A stretch of 64,000 nt of DNA from Bryobacteraceae bacterium (GTDB lineage Bacteria; Acidobacteriota; Terriglobia; Bryobacterales; Bryobacteraceae). This document shows, piece after piece, positions 47,945 to 56,598 of the stretch. How positions within the stretch are numbered: the stretch's first letter is position 1; each line of letters opens with the position of its first letter. The stretch covers positions 3,906,001 through 3,970,000 of the forward strand of contig BPGE01000001.1 in NCBI GenBank assembly GCA_026002875.1, written 5' to 3'. Position numbers and translations under genes: made by a program. Under the pieces are notes generated by a model. The model was not told where the DNA came from, did no database searches, and saw only the letters and a list, made by a program, of their open reading frames with translations.

Positions 47945-48236
47945 GACCTGGTGATGCCACGGGAGGCGGACGCGCGCGGAGCGCCCATGGCCCCGTTGAA
48001 CCGAGCGCGATCGTTGGGTTTCCCGGCTCTGCATCGCCGCCCGCCCCCGCGCCGGGGGCCGCGTCTCCCGCACCGCTGTTGCCGTCCTGTTGAAGCGCGC
48101 AGGACTGAGCCGAAGCTCCGGATTCCCGGCAAACGCACGGCAGCGGGGCAAAGCCGCGGTCTGGAGTGGTTTCCGCGGCAAGGGTCAGGTGAATTCCCGG
48201 TCTGGATCCTGAAGGTGTGGAGTATGATGGGGGCAG

Positions 48237-49817
48237 ATGAGCCTGATCTCGCAGCGCCTGCAACTGGGAGTCAAGCAGCAGCAGATCCTGACGCCTGGAC
48301 TGGTGCAGATGGTCACCGTGCTTCAGCTGAACAAGCTGGAGCTGCGGGAGAAGATCGTGCAGGAGATCGCATCGAACCCGGTGCTGGAAGTCAGCGATGA
48401 AGGAGAAGAGCTGACGCCGGCCGAGGTTCAGGCGATGCTCGAAGCGGAACGCGCGCCGGAGCCGTCGGACAGGGAAGTCCTGCAGGTGACGATGGCGGCT
48501 GCCGAAGAGGCGGCGGCGGAGGCGGGCGAGCGTCTGACGGCCGAGGAGACGGCCACGGATGCGGCAGCGGCTGAACCCGCGGCCGAAGAAGAGCCGGCCG
48601 CGGCCAGCGCCGCGGAAAAAGCGGCCGACCCGTTCGAGCAGGTCGACTTCGGGGACTACTTCGACGAGTGGATGGATCCGGGTTTCCGGACGCAGGCGGC
48701 CGAAGACAGCGAGAAGCCGTCGTTCGAGCTGTTCCTGTCCGCTCCGGTGACGCTGAGCGAGCACCTGCGGCAGCAGCTGGCCCTCGTCGTTCTGGACGAA
48801 GAAGTGCGGGCGGCGGCCGATGCGATCATCGGCAACCTGGACGAGACGGGCTACCTGTCCGTGCCGCTCGAGGAGATCGCGCAGTCGGAGGGATTCTCCG
48901 AAAAAGCCCTGAAGGAAGCGCTGGCGGCGGTGCAGCGGCTGGATCCGGCCGGCGTGGGGGCGCGCTCGCTGCAGGAATGCCTGCTGCTGCAGCTGGACAG
49001 CCGCGGGGCGCGGGGCGGCGTGGCGTGGCAGATCGTGGAGAACCACCTGAAGCTGGTCGAGTCGCGCAGCACGAAGGAGCTGATGCGGCTGCTGGGCCGG
49101 CCGCAGGAGCACATCGAGATCGCGCTGGAGGTGATCCGGCACCTCGACCCGAAGCCCGGGCTGAAATACTCCGGTCCCGGGGCGCGGCAGGTGGAGCCGG
49201 ACGTCTTCATCACGAAGAACGGGGACGAGTACGTCATCCAGATCGCGGACGAGGATCTGCCCCCGCTGCGCATCAACGGCAGCTACCGGCGGCTGCTTGA
49301 TCCCGGACAGGGCGCCGACAAGGAGACGAAGAACTACGTCAAGGAGCGCTATCAGTCGGCGCTGCAGCTGATCCGGAACATCGAGCAGCGGCGGCAGACG
49401 ATCCTGAGGGTGTGCGAAGCGATCGTGCGCCGGCAGCGCGAGTTTCTGGAGAACGGCATCGACGCGCTGCGGCCGATGATGATCAAAGAGGTGGCGGAGG
49501 AGATCGGGGTGCATCCGTCGACGGTGAGCCGGGCGGTGGCCAACAAGTTCGCGCACACGCCGCAGGGCGTGTTCGAGCTGCGGTTTTTCTTCTCCGAAGC
49601 GGTGCAGGGCCCGTCGGGCGGGTCGATTCCGCTGCTGACGCTGAAGCGGATGGTGAAGAAGATGATCGAAGAGGAGGACAAGAGGAAGCCTCTGACCGAC
49701 GATCAGATCGCCGCCGCGCTGCAGAAGCAGGGCATCCAGGTGACCCGCAGGACGGTGGCCAAGTACCGGGAGGACATGAAGATTCCCTCGACGCACCACC
49801 GCCGCGCCAGGGACTGA
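48237..49817 (+). CDS. rpoN: RNA polymerase sigma-54 factor
   Basis: 526 residues. Region I is Gln/Leu-rich (SQRLQLGVKQQQILTPGLVQ), region II is acidic and unusually long (about residues 55-165, rich in Glu and Ala), region III includes the core-binding and HTH parts, and the RpoN box RRTVAKYRE lies near residue 505. It directs transcription at -24/-12 promoters with enhancer proteins. The 292-bp gap between the CRISPR array and this gene shows no feature; a TATGAT hexamer ends 8 bases before the ATG. First gene of the rpoN-hpf-rapZ cluster. Confidence 0.95.
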   Translation: MSLISQRLQLGVKQQQILTPGLVQMVTVLQLNKLELREKIVQEIASNPVLEVSDEGEELTPAEVQAMLEAERAPEPSDREVLQVTMAAAEEAAAEAGERLTAEETATDAAAAEPAAEEEPAAASAAEKAADPFEQVDFGDYFDEWMDPGFRTQAAEDSEKPSFELFLSAPVTLSEHLRQQLALVVLDEEVRAAADAIIGNLDETGYLSVPLEEIAQSEGFSEKALKEALAAVQRLDPAGVGARSLQECLLLQLDSRGARGGVAWQIVENHLKLVESRSTKELMRLLGRPQEHIEIALEVIRHLDPKPGLKYSGPGARQVEPDVFITKNGDEYVIQIADEDLPPLRINGSYRRLLDPGQGADKETKNYVKERYQSALQLIRNIEQRRQTILRVCEAIVRRQREFLENGIDALRPMMIKEVAEEIGVHPSTVSRAVANKFAHTPQGVFELRFFFSEAVQGPSGGSIPLLTLKRMVKKMIEEEDKRKPLTDDQIAAALQKQGIQVTRRTVAKYREDMKIPSTHHRRARD

Positions 49818-49869
49818 AGAGCAGTCTGCGGCGCGGCCGCACTCGCGCCGGGAATGGAAAGGCAAGTCC

Positions 49870-50484
49870 ATGAAAATCACATTCACCGGAAAGCAGGACA
49901 AGCTGACTCCCTCGCAGGAGCGGAAGCTCGCCATGGCGTTCGCGCGCCTCTCGAAGCTGCTCGAGCGGCGGGGCGAGAAGGGAGCCCAGGTCATCTTGAG
50001 CGAAGAGCGGCACCTCCGCCACGCGGAGGTGCGGGTGAACTTCTACGATCACGCGCTGTTTGGCAAGGGATCGGCGCCGGACCAGTTCACGGCGATCATG
50101 GACGCGGTCGAGAAGGTGGAGAAGCAGGCGCAGCGGCTGCTGGAGAAGAAGCGCGAGAAGAAGCGCTCGTCGTCGCCGCGCAAAGAAGCGGCGCTGGCCG
50201 CGGCCGAGTCCGTGGAAGAGTTCGGCGCGGAAGCCGCCGCCCCGCGGAAGGCGAAAAAGGGAAAGCGGCAGGCGGCGGCTGAAATCGAAGAGTCCGAGGC
50301 GGCGCGGCCGGCGCGCGTGGTGCGGGCCGCATCGCGCGCCAACGGCAAGCCGATGACGCTGGAAGAAGCGATGCTGGCCATGGAGGACGGGCGGGACTAC
50401 CTGCTGTACCGCGACGCGGACACGGACCGGCCGCACATCCTGATCCGGCGCAGCGACGGGGCGGTCGATCTCGTGGAAGCCTGA
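49870..50484 (+). CDS. hpf: Ribosome hibernation promoting factor, long form
   Basis: 204 residues. N-terminal HPF/YfiA domain (residues 1-100, KITFTGKQDKLTPSQERKL) binds the 30S decoding site; a long Lys/Ala/Glu-rich linker (105-155) leads to a C-terminal dimerisation domain ending PMTLEEAMLAMEDG...DYLLYRD. Long HPF can make 100S ribosome dimers alone. The place behind rpoN is conserved in many bacteria, hence its old name sigma-54 modulation protein. Only 2 bp separate its stop from rapZ. Confidence 0.92.
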   Translation: MKITFTGKQDKLTPSQERKLAMAFARLSKLLERRGEKGAQVILSEERHLRHAEVRVNFYDHALFGKGSAPDQFTAIMDAVEKVEKQAQRLLEKKREKKRSSSPRKEAALAAAESVEEFGAEAAAPRKAKKGKRQAAAEIEESEAARPARVVRAASRANGKPMTLEEAMLAMEDGRDYLLYRDADTDRPHILIRRSDGAVDLVEA

Positions 50485-50486
50485 CC

Positions 50487-51356
50487 ATGACCGCCGCCAG
50501 CCGTTCGCCCGAGCTGGTCATCATCACCGGCCTGAGCGGCTCGGGCAAGGGCACGGTGCTCAGAACGCTGGAGGACCACGGCTACTACGCCGTCGACAAC
50601 CTGCCGCTCGGGCTGATCGAAACGTTCGCGGAGCTGACGCAGGACTCGCCGAACATCCGCCGGGCGGCTCTCGTGGTGGACATCCGCGAGCGCGAGCAGC
50701 TGCAGCAGCTGCCGGACATCGTGGCCAAGCTGCGCAAGAAGCTGCGGACGCGGCTGCTGTTTCTCGACGCCGACGACGAAGCGCTGGTGCGCCGCTACAG
50801 CGAGACGCGGCGGCCGCATCCGCTGGGCGGGCACCGCAGCGTGCTGCGCAGCGTGCAGCTTGAGCGCAAACAGCTTGCCGGCATCCGCGCGCTGGCCGAT
50901 TTCGTGCTCAACACGAGCGAGCTGAACGTCCATCAGCTGCGCAAGCGGGTGGGCGAGATCTTCGGCGCGCCCGACGACGCGGGGCTGCAGGTCCACGTGA
51001 TGAGCTTCGGCTTCAAGCACGGGCTGCCGCCGGAAAGCGATCTCGTGTTCGATGTCCGGTTCCTGCCCAACCCGAACTACATCCCCGAGCTCCGCAAGCT
51101 CACCGGCAAGCATGCGGGCGTGGCGCGCTACGTGCGCAGCTTCCCGCAGACGCAGGAGTTTCTGGACCGGATCACGGGGCTGCTGCTGTACCTGATGCCG
51201 CACTATGTGGCGGAGGGGAAGAGCTACCTGACCATCGCGTTCGGCTGCACGGGCGGGCGGCACCGCTCCGTGATGATCGCCGGAGAGGTGGCGCGGCGGC
51301 TGAAAAAAGCAGGCTATTCCGTCCGCACGGCCCATCGCGACATCGAAAAAGAGTAG
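50487..51356 (+). CDS. rapZ: RNase adapter / nucleotide-binding protein RapZ
   Basis: 289 residues. P-loop ITGLSGSGKG near residue 13-22 (here SGSGKG rather than the usual SGAGKS), then EDHGYYAVDNLP, and the C-terminal domain with FGCTGGRHRSV, the signature of the RNA/metabolite-binding part. In E. coli RapZ directs RNase E to a small RNA that controls amino-sugar synthesis; in other phyla its role is less clear. Follows hpf closely. The usual neighbours ptsN and hprK are absent. Confidence 0.93.
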   Translation: MTAASRSPELVIITGLSGSGKGTVLRTLEDHGYYAVDNLPLGLIETFAELTQDSPNIRRAALVVDIREREQLQQLPDIVAKLRKKLRTRLLFLDADDEALVRRYSETRRPHPLGGHRSVLRSVQLERKQLAGIRALADFVLNTSELNVHQLRKRVGEIFGAPDDAGLQVHVMSFGFKHGLPPESDLVFDVRFLPNPNYIPELRKLTGKHAGVARYVRSFPQTQEFLDRITGLLLYLMPHYVAEGKSYLTIAFGCTGGRHRSVMIAGEVARRLKKAGYSVRTAHRDIEKE

Positions 51357-51413
51357 ACGGCCGGGCGCGTTTCACCCGGTTGTTACAATGAAGACACAGG
51401 GCCCGAGCGGGAG

Positions 51414-52343
51414 ATGCCTGCCGTTACCGCCATTGCCGAAGAGATTCTCGAGCTGAAGAAGCAGCGCAACGCGATCCTGCTGGCGCACCACTATCAGGAG
51501 AGCGAGATTCAGGAGCTCGCCGATGCGGTGGGCGACAGCCTGGAGCTGGCGCGCCGCGCGCAGAGCTTCGACGGCGAGGTGATCGCCTTCTGCGGCGTGT
51601 GGTTCATGGCGGAGACGGCGAAGATCCTGAACCCGTCGAAGACGGTGATCGTGCCCGACGCGGAAGCCGGCTGCAGCCTTGTGGATTCGTGCCCGGCGGA
51701 GCAGCTGCGGGCGTGGAAGCGGAAGCATCCGGATCACGCCGTGGTGAGCTACATCAACACGTCGGCGGAGGTGAAGGCGGAGAGCGACATCATCTGCACG
51801 TCGCGCAACGCGGTGCAGGTGGTGGAGTCGATTCCGGCGGACCGTCCGGTGCTGTTCGCGCCGGACGTGAACCTGGGCCGGTGGGTGCAGCAGCAGACCG
51901 GGCGCGCGAATCTGACGCTCTGGCAGGGCGCCTGCATCGTCCATGCGACGTTTGCGGCGCGGCGGCTGACGGCGGCGAAGATGGAGCATCCCGAAGCCGT
52001 GATAGCCGCGCACCCCGAGTGCCCGCCCGAAGTGCTGCGCATGGCGGAGTTCATCGGCTCGACCTCGGCGATCATCGACTGGGTTGTGGCGCACCCGGCG
52101 CGCGAGTTCATCGTGATGACCGAGAGCGGCGTGCAGCACACGCTGAAGCGGCGGGCGCCGGAGAAGCGGTTCTACTTCGTGCCCAACGAGCAGTGCAACT
52201 GCAGCGAGTGCCCGTACATGAAGCGGAACACGCTCGAAAAGCTGCGCGACGCGCTGGCGAGCCTTTCGCCGCGCGTGGAACTCAGTCCGGAGCTGATCGA
52301 GCGGGCGCGGCTGCCGCTCGAGCGAATGCTGGCGCTGCGGTAA
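51414..52343 (+). CDS. nadA: Quinolinate synthase
   Basis: 309 residues. ILLAHHYQESEIQELADAVGDS binds the substrate; cysteines in GCSLVDSCPAEQ and in ECPPEV and CNCSECPYM are candidates for the three ligands of the [4Fe-4S] cluster. It condenses iminoaspartate with dihydroxyacetone phosphate to quinolinate in NAD synthesis. Start at 51414 follows a GGGAG site; TACAAT at 51384-51389 is a -10 candidate. nadB and nadC are not in the window. Confidence 0.93.
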   Translation: MPAVTAIAEEILELKKQRNAILLAHHYQESEIQELADAVGDSLELARRAQSFDGEVIAFCGVWFMAETAKILNPSKTVIVPDAEAGCSLVDSCPAEQLRAWKRKHPDHAVVSYINTSAEVKAESDIICTSRNAVQVVESIPADRPVLFAPDVNLGRWVQQQTGRANLTLWQGACIVHATFAARRLTAAKMEHPEAVIAAHPECPPEVLRMAEFIGSTSAIIDWVVAHPAREFIVMTESGVQHTLKRRAPEKRFYFVPNEQCNCSECPYMKRNTLEKLRDALASLSPRVELSPELIERARLPLERMLALR

Positions 52344-52373
52344 ACTTTGATTTGCGCATTTCGCGGCGCCTTC

Positions 52374-53378
52374 ATGGAGAGCCACGGCACATCCCTGATC
52401 GACGGCTACGGCAGGCTGCACGACAATCTCAGAGTCAGCGTCACGGACCGCTGCAACATCCGGTGTTTCTACTGCATGCCGGAGCGGGACGTGGAATACG
52501 TGCCGCGGGCGGAGATCCTGACGTTCGAGGAGATTGAACGGTTCGTCCGGATCGCCGCCTCGCTGGGCGTGCGGAAGGTGCGGCTGACGGGGGGCGAGCC
52601 GCTGGTGCGGCGGAACCTCGACGGGCTGGTGCGCAGGCTGGCTGCGATTCCGGGCATCGAGGACCTGGCGCTGACGACGAACGGCGTCCTGCTGGCTGAT
52701 CAGGCGGAGGCGCTGCGGCGGGCGGGGCTGAAGCGGCTGAACGTGCATCTGGACACGCTGGACCGGGCGAAGTTTTGCGAGATCACGCGGCGCGACGAGC
52801 TGCCGCGCGTGCTGGCGGGAATCGAGGCGGCGCGGCGGGCGGGGTTCGATTCGATCAAGATCAATGCGGTGGCGGTGAAGGGGCTGTGCGAGAGCGATGT
52901 CGTGCCGCTGGCGCATTTCGGCCGCGAGCACGGTTTTCAGATCCGCTACATCGAGTTCATGCCGCTGGACGCGCAGGGCATCTGGGACACGGGCAGGGTG
53001 CTCCGGATGGAAGAGATCCTGCGCCTGCTGGGCGAGGAGTTCGGACCGCTGGAGCCGGTGCCGGATCCTGACCCGCGGGCGCCGGCGCTGGAATACCGGT
53101 TTGCCGACGGGCGGGGCTCGGTGGGCTTCATCGCCAGCGTCAGCCGGCCGTTCTGCCTGAACTGCAACCGCATCCGGCTGACGGCGGACGGACATCTGCG
53201 CTACTGCCTGTTCGCCATCGAAGAGACCGACATCCGGGGGCTGATGCGGGGCGGAGCAGACGACGGACAGATCCGCGAGGCGATCCGGCGGACGGTGGCG
53301 GCGAAGTGGCTGGGGCACGAGATTCAGCAGCCCGGGTTCGTGCCGCCGCCCCGGCCGATGTATGCGATTGGAGGTTGA
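52374..53378 (+). CDS. moaA: GTP 3',8-cyclase, molybdenum cofactor synthesis
   Basis: 334 residues. Radical SAM motif CNIRCFYC (Cys27, Cys31, Cys34) binds the first [4Fe-4S] cluster; C-terminal CLNCNRIRLTADGHLRYC (C-x2-C-x13-C) binds the second, and the protein ends in GG, which is needed for activity in the family. The ATG at 52374 fits the family better than the ATT-preceded start at 52347. Converts GTP to the cyclic precursor of molybdopterin. Its stop overlaps the ATG of the following membrane protein by one base. Confidence 0.95.
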   Translation: MESHGTSLIDGYGRLHDNLRVSVTDRCNIRCFYCMPERDVEYVPRAEILTFEEIERFVRIAASLGVRKVRLTGGEPLVRRNLDGLVRRLAAIPGIEDLALTTNGVLLADQAEALRRAGLKRLNVHLDTLDRAKFCEITRRDELPRVLAGIEAARRAGFDSIKINAVAVKGLCESDVVPLAHFGREHGFQIRYIEFMPLDAQGIWDTGRVLRMEEILRLLGEEFGPLEPVPDPDPRAPALEYRFADGRGSVGFIASVSRPFCLNCNRIRLTADGHLRYCLFAIEETDIRGLMRGGADDGQIREAIRRTVAAKWLGHEIQQPGFVPPPRPMYAIGG

Positions 53379-55003
53379 TGCCGTTGCGCAAGCGCCTGCC
53401 GTGGGCCGCCGCGTTGCTGCTGTGCGGCTTCTTCGTGATGGCGGGCCTGTGGTTTCTTCCCTACCCCGGAGCGCAGTACGACGAGCTGCTGTTTCTGAAC
53501 GGCGTGGTGCGGCCGGAGGTGGCGGAGTTCTGGGCGGAGCTGCCGTGGGCGGGGCGCGTGCCGACGATGCAGATGAGCTACCTGGGCACGGTGAAGGCTC
53601 TCGTGTACCGTCCGGTGTTCCGCGCGTGGGGTTTCAGCGACTGGTCGCTGCGCGTGCCGGTGCTGCTGCTGGGCGCGGCGTCCGTGTGGCTCTTTTTTCT
53701 GACTGCGCGGAGGCTGGGCGGAGCGAAGGCGGCGGCGGCCGCTACGGCGCTGCTGGCGACGGATGCGTGCTACCTGCTGACGTCGGTGTTCGACTGGGGT
53801 CCGGTGGCGATCCAGCATTTCTGCCTGACGGCGGGGCTGTATGCGATGGTGCGGTTCGCGCAGGAGAAGCGGGCGGGGTGGCTGTTTGCAGGCGCCTTGT
53901 TTGCGGGTCTCGGACTGTGGGACAAGGCGCTGTTCCTGTGGGTGCTGGGCGGGATGGGGCTGGGCGTTCTGCTGGTGTTTCCGCGGGAGACGTGGCAGGC
54001 GGCGCGGCAGTGGCGGCTGGCGGGCGCGGCGGTGCTGGGGTTCGCGATCGGCGCGGCGCCGTTCCTGCACTACAACCTCTCGACCGGGTGGCGGACTTTC
54101 CAGGGCACGGCGCGGCGGGATAGCTGGAGCGCGCTGTTCCAGAAAACAGTGGTGCTGGACCGGACGCTCGACGGCGGCGGGCTGCTGGGCTATCTGGTGC
54201 GGGACGCGTCCGAGGGCGAGCCGGCGGACCTGACGGAGCGGGAGAAAACGATCCTGGCCATTGCGCGCCGGCTGGGGATGCCGCGGCAGAGCTGGCAGGC
54301 GCTGCTGCTGGTGCTGGCGCTGGCTGCCGCTCCCGTGCTGAACTGGCGCACGCCGCGGAGGCGCGTGGCGCTGCTGGGGAGCGCGGCCATCGTGGCCGCA
54401 TGGGCGCAGATGGCTGGCACGAGGGAGGCGGGAGGAAGCGTGCACCACGCGATTCTGCTTTGGCCGCTTTTTCACCTGCAGGCGGCGCTGGCAGCGGCGG
54501 CGGTTCTGGAGCGGGCGCGGCGGAAGGCTGCCGTGGCGGTGATGGCTGTGTTTGGTTTCTGCGCGCTGTCGAACGGCGCTGTGCTGGCCACATACGCGGG
54601 GCACTTTATCGCCTACGGTCCGCAGCCGGTCTGGACGGACGCTTCACGGACGCTGGTGCAGTTTCTGGAGGCGCAGCCTGGGCGGGCGGCGTTCGCCGCG
54701 GACTGGGGCATCCTGCACGAGATCATTTTCTACGGCAGGAACCGCATCCCGATGATCGGCCATGCGGACGGGATCGTGATGCGCGTGGACGAGGACCCGA
54801 ACGCAGCCAAAGAGCTGGAAGCGGCGCTCGCCGATCCGAAGCAGCTGTTCATCACGTTTACCGAAGGCAGGGACGTGTTCCCGGACACGCGCCGGAAGCT
54901 GATTGCGTTTGCGGAGGCGCGCGGATACAGGCGGCGGTCCGTGGCGCTGATTGCGGACCGGCACGGCGTGCCGATTTTCGAGATCCATGAATTCACCCGA
55001 TGA
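53378..55003 (+). CDS. GT39/PMT-like membrane glycosyltransferase
   Basis: 541 residues with about ten hydrophobic helices. The first external loop after helix 1 carries YDELLFL, where Asp-Glu is the likely catalytic acid pair of the C-type glycosyltransferase fold (ArnT, PMT, dolichyl-P-sugar users). The C-terminal 100 residues are soluble. It would transfer a sugar from a polyprenyl phosphate to a lipid or protein on the outer face of the inner membrane. Coupled to moaA by TGATG, though the pathways are unrelated, and overlaps the Smr gene by 17 bp. Confidence 0.75.
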   Translation: MPLRKRLPWAAALLLCGFFVMAGLWFLPYPGAQYDELLFLNGVVRPEVAEFWAELPWAGRVPTMQMSYLGTVKALVYRPVFRAWGFSDWSLRVPVLLLGAASVWLFFLTARRLGGAKAAAAATALLATDACYLLTSVFDWGPVAIQHFCLTAGLYAMVRFAQEKRAGWLFAGALFAGLGLWDKALFLWVLGGMGLGVLLVFPRETWQAARQWRLAGAAVLGFAIGAAPFLHYNLSTGWRTFQGTARRDSWSALFQKTVVLDRTLDGGGLLGYLVRDASEGEPADLTEREKTILAIARRLGMPRQSWQALLLVLALAAAPVLNWRTPRRRVALLGSAAIVAAWAQMAGTREAGGSVHHAILLWPLFHLQAALAAAAVLERARRKAAVAVMAVFGFCALSNGAVLATYAGHFIAYGPQPVWTDASRTLVQFLEAQPGRAAFAADWGILHEIIFYGRNRIPMIGHADGIVMRVDEDPNAAKELEAALADPKQLFITFTEGRDVFPDTRRKLIAFAEARGYRRRSVALIADRHGVPIFEIHEFTR

Positions 55004-55310
55004 CGATCCGCCCTTCGGGGAAGCCGTGCCGCTGGAGATCACGGACGTGCTGGACCTGCACGCGTTCGCTCCACAGGACGCGAAAGCGGCGCTGGAGGCA
55101 TGGCTTGAGGAAGTGCGGGCGCGGGGATACCGTCACGTGCGGGTGATTCACGGCCGCGGCATCGGCGTGCAGCGGGAGATGGTGCGGAAGGTGCTGAGCC
55201 GGCGCCCGTTCGTCGAGTGGTTCGGCGACGCGCCCGCGGAAGCGGGCGGCTGGGGGGCGACGCTCGTCACGCTGAAGGCCGGCGGAGAGCCAGAAGAGCC
55301 TCGACCGTAA
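54987..55310 (+). CDS. Smr domain protein
   Basis: 107 residues. LDLHAFAPQDAKAALEAWL and VRVIHGRGIGVQREM are the two signature parts of the Smr (small MutS-related) nuclease domain: His of LDLH and the H-G-R-G loop. Stand-alone Smr proteins nick DNA or cut RNA, for example at stalled ribosomes. The start at 54987 overlaps the glycosyltransferase end by 17 bp. Its 3' end overlaps the convergent membrane protein gene by 44 bp. Confidence 0.85.
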   Translation: MNSPDDDPPFGEAVPLEITDVLDLHAFAPQDAKAALEAWLEEVRARGYRHVRVIHGRGIGVQREMVRKVLSRRPFVEWFGDAPAEAGGWGATLVTLKAGGEPEEPRP

Positions 55311-55716
55311 GCCACGAGGCGGCGATCACGAGCAGCGGCGCGGTCAACACGCCGGGGATGGCTTTCTCGAGATAGATGGCGAAGCCGAGCTTGGCGGCGG
55401 CATACAGGAACATCACCTCGGCGTAGGCGATGGCCGCCCAGATGATCCAGCGGGCGTTGTATGCCGCGAACCAGGTCATGCCGTACAGCACACCGAGGAT
55501 GACAATCCAGCCGCCGAGCCACGCCGCGAGAGTGAAGGTGGGCATCCATGTCCACAGCAGCGTGTCGCGCAAAGACATGGCGAGGGGGTTGTAGAAGCTG
55601 AGATAGTCGCGCAGCGCTCCTTCAATGATGTGGAGCGTCAGGACGACCGTCAGCGCAAGCCAGGCCTGCGAGAGGCGCGAGCGGCGGAGAGGCGGCATGG
55701 GAATCCCGTCCAGCAT
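55267..55716 (-). CDS. Four-helix membrane protein
   Basis: 149 residues; hydrophobic segments at about 15-35, 55-75, 78-100 and 112-135. An earlier ATG (55743) would add nine residues; 55716 fits better ahead of helix 1. Aromatic-rich (SFYNPLAM, WTWMPTF), reminiscent of small sensors or channels, but no motif is decisive. Function unknown. Convergent overlap of 44 bp with the Smr gene. Confidence 0.6.
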   Translation of the reverse strand: MLDGIPMPPLRRSRLSQAWLALTVVLTLHIIEGALRDYLSFYNPLAMSLRDTLLWTWMPTFTLAAWLGGWIVILGVLYGMTWFAAYNARWIIWAAIAYAEVMFLYAAAKLGFAIYLEKAIPGVLTAPLLVIAASWLTVEALLALRRPSA

Positions 55717-55760
55717 TCTACGTCCTGGAACCGGACGGGGCAAAGGCTGGCGCGGCGAGA

Positions 55761-55793
55761 AAAAAGGCCGGCGGCTTGCGGCCGCCGGCCTTT
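55761..55793 (-). terminator. Intrinsic terminator of the Spy/CpxP-like gene
   Basis: Perfect 13-bp stem AAAGGCCGGCGGC (55763-55775) with 55781-55793, five-base loop. Read on the minus strand the stem is followed by TTTTTT, the classical intrinsic terminator form, 35 bp after the stop of the gene at 55829. Confidence 0.85.
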
Positions 55794-55828
55794 ATCGACG
55801 GAGTCTGCACGGTCGTGGAATCTGGGGG

Positions 55829-56431
55829 TCAGATCCAGCCGCCCGCGCGGCCCGGCCGCATCATGCGCATTCCGGGGCGGAAGCCGAGGCCCGGCGCATC
55901 CGGACGTTCCGGAGGGGCGATGAGACCGAGCCCCGCAGCCTGCCGCGCGGCGCGGGCCAGGGACAGGGCTTTCTCCAGATCAGCCAGCTTCGTGCGCTGC
56001 TGGGCCGTCAGGACGGTCTGCGTCTGCGTGCGGAGCTGCTCGAGCCGGGCGAGCCTCTGCTGGTGCAGCTTCTGGATGTCGAGATGGAGCTGGCCGATTT
56101 TGGCCGGGTCCGGGTTGGCGGACTTCATCAGGTTGGCGATTTCCTGCCGTTTGGCCCGGATCTGTTCGGCGACGGCCCGGTTGTCCTCGGCGGCTTTCTT
56201 CCGCATCTCGATCAGCTGCTGCACCTGGGCGTCGGTGAGGTCCAGGGCGTCCTTCAGGGGGGCGAGCGCCTCAGGCCGGGCGGCCCACGCCGCGCCCATG
56301 CCCGGCCCCGCACCCACGCCGGGGGCGGCAAAGCCTGCGCCAGGGCCCGGACCGAACGGCTGCGCCGCCGCCGGCGCGGCGAGCGCGAACAGCAGGCTCC
56401 AGACCGCGATCCAGATCGATGATTCCCTCAT
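55829..56431 (-). CDS. Spy/CpxP-like periplasmic protein
   Basis: 200 residues. Signal peptide at 1-23 (ending AAAQ). A Gly/Pro/Ala-rich stretch follows, then a long helical hairpin with the two LTxxQ motifs, LTDAQVQQL and LTAQQRTKL, that define the Spy/CpxP/ZraP family of ATP-independent periplasmic chaperones and metal-responsive regulators. The tail is Arg/Pro/Gly-rich. Strong AGGAGAG-like site precedes ATG. Intrinsic terminator follows. Confidence 0.85.
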   Translation of the reverse strand: MRESSIWIAVWSLLFALAAPAAAQPFGPGPGAGFAAPGVGAGPGMGAAWAARPEALAPLKDALDLTDAQVQQLIEMRKKAAEDNRAVAEQIRAKRQEIANLMKSANPDPAKIGQLHLDIQKLHQQRLARLEQLRTQTQTVLTAQQRTKLADLEKALSLARAARQAAGLGLIAPPERPDAPGLGFRPGMRMMRPGRAGGWI

Positions 56432-56520
56432 GGTTGTCTCTCCTTTCCGTTGTCCTTTCTTCTCCGCTGCCTCTCACTCCCTATTGACGGGGGATTGCGG
56501 CCCGGGTTTACGGCCGGAGG

Positions 56521-56580
56521 CGGAATTCCGCGTCAGCCGGACGCCGGAATTCCGTATTCGAGTGCGGAGGGAATTCGGTT
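56521..56580 (+). promoter_or_regulatory. Triple 24-bp-spaced GAATTC operator array
   Basis: CGGAATTCCG at 56521-56530 and 56545-56554 are identical perfect palindromes, and GGGAATTCGG at 56569-56578 is a degenerate third copy. The GAATTC centres are 24 bp apart in both steps. The array ends at TAGACT (56580-56585), a -10-like hexamer of the kinase gene. Likely cooperative binding sites of an unknown regulator. Confidence 0.55.
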
Positions 56581-56598
56581 AGACTGGTGCGACAGGGG

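Noticed and set aside
56587-56589. GTG start for the kinase-TonB gene
   Set aside because: It is one base after the -10-like hexamer, so the transcript would begin after it; the ATG at 56599 is preferred, with low certainty.
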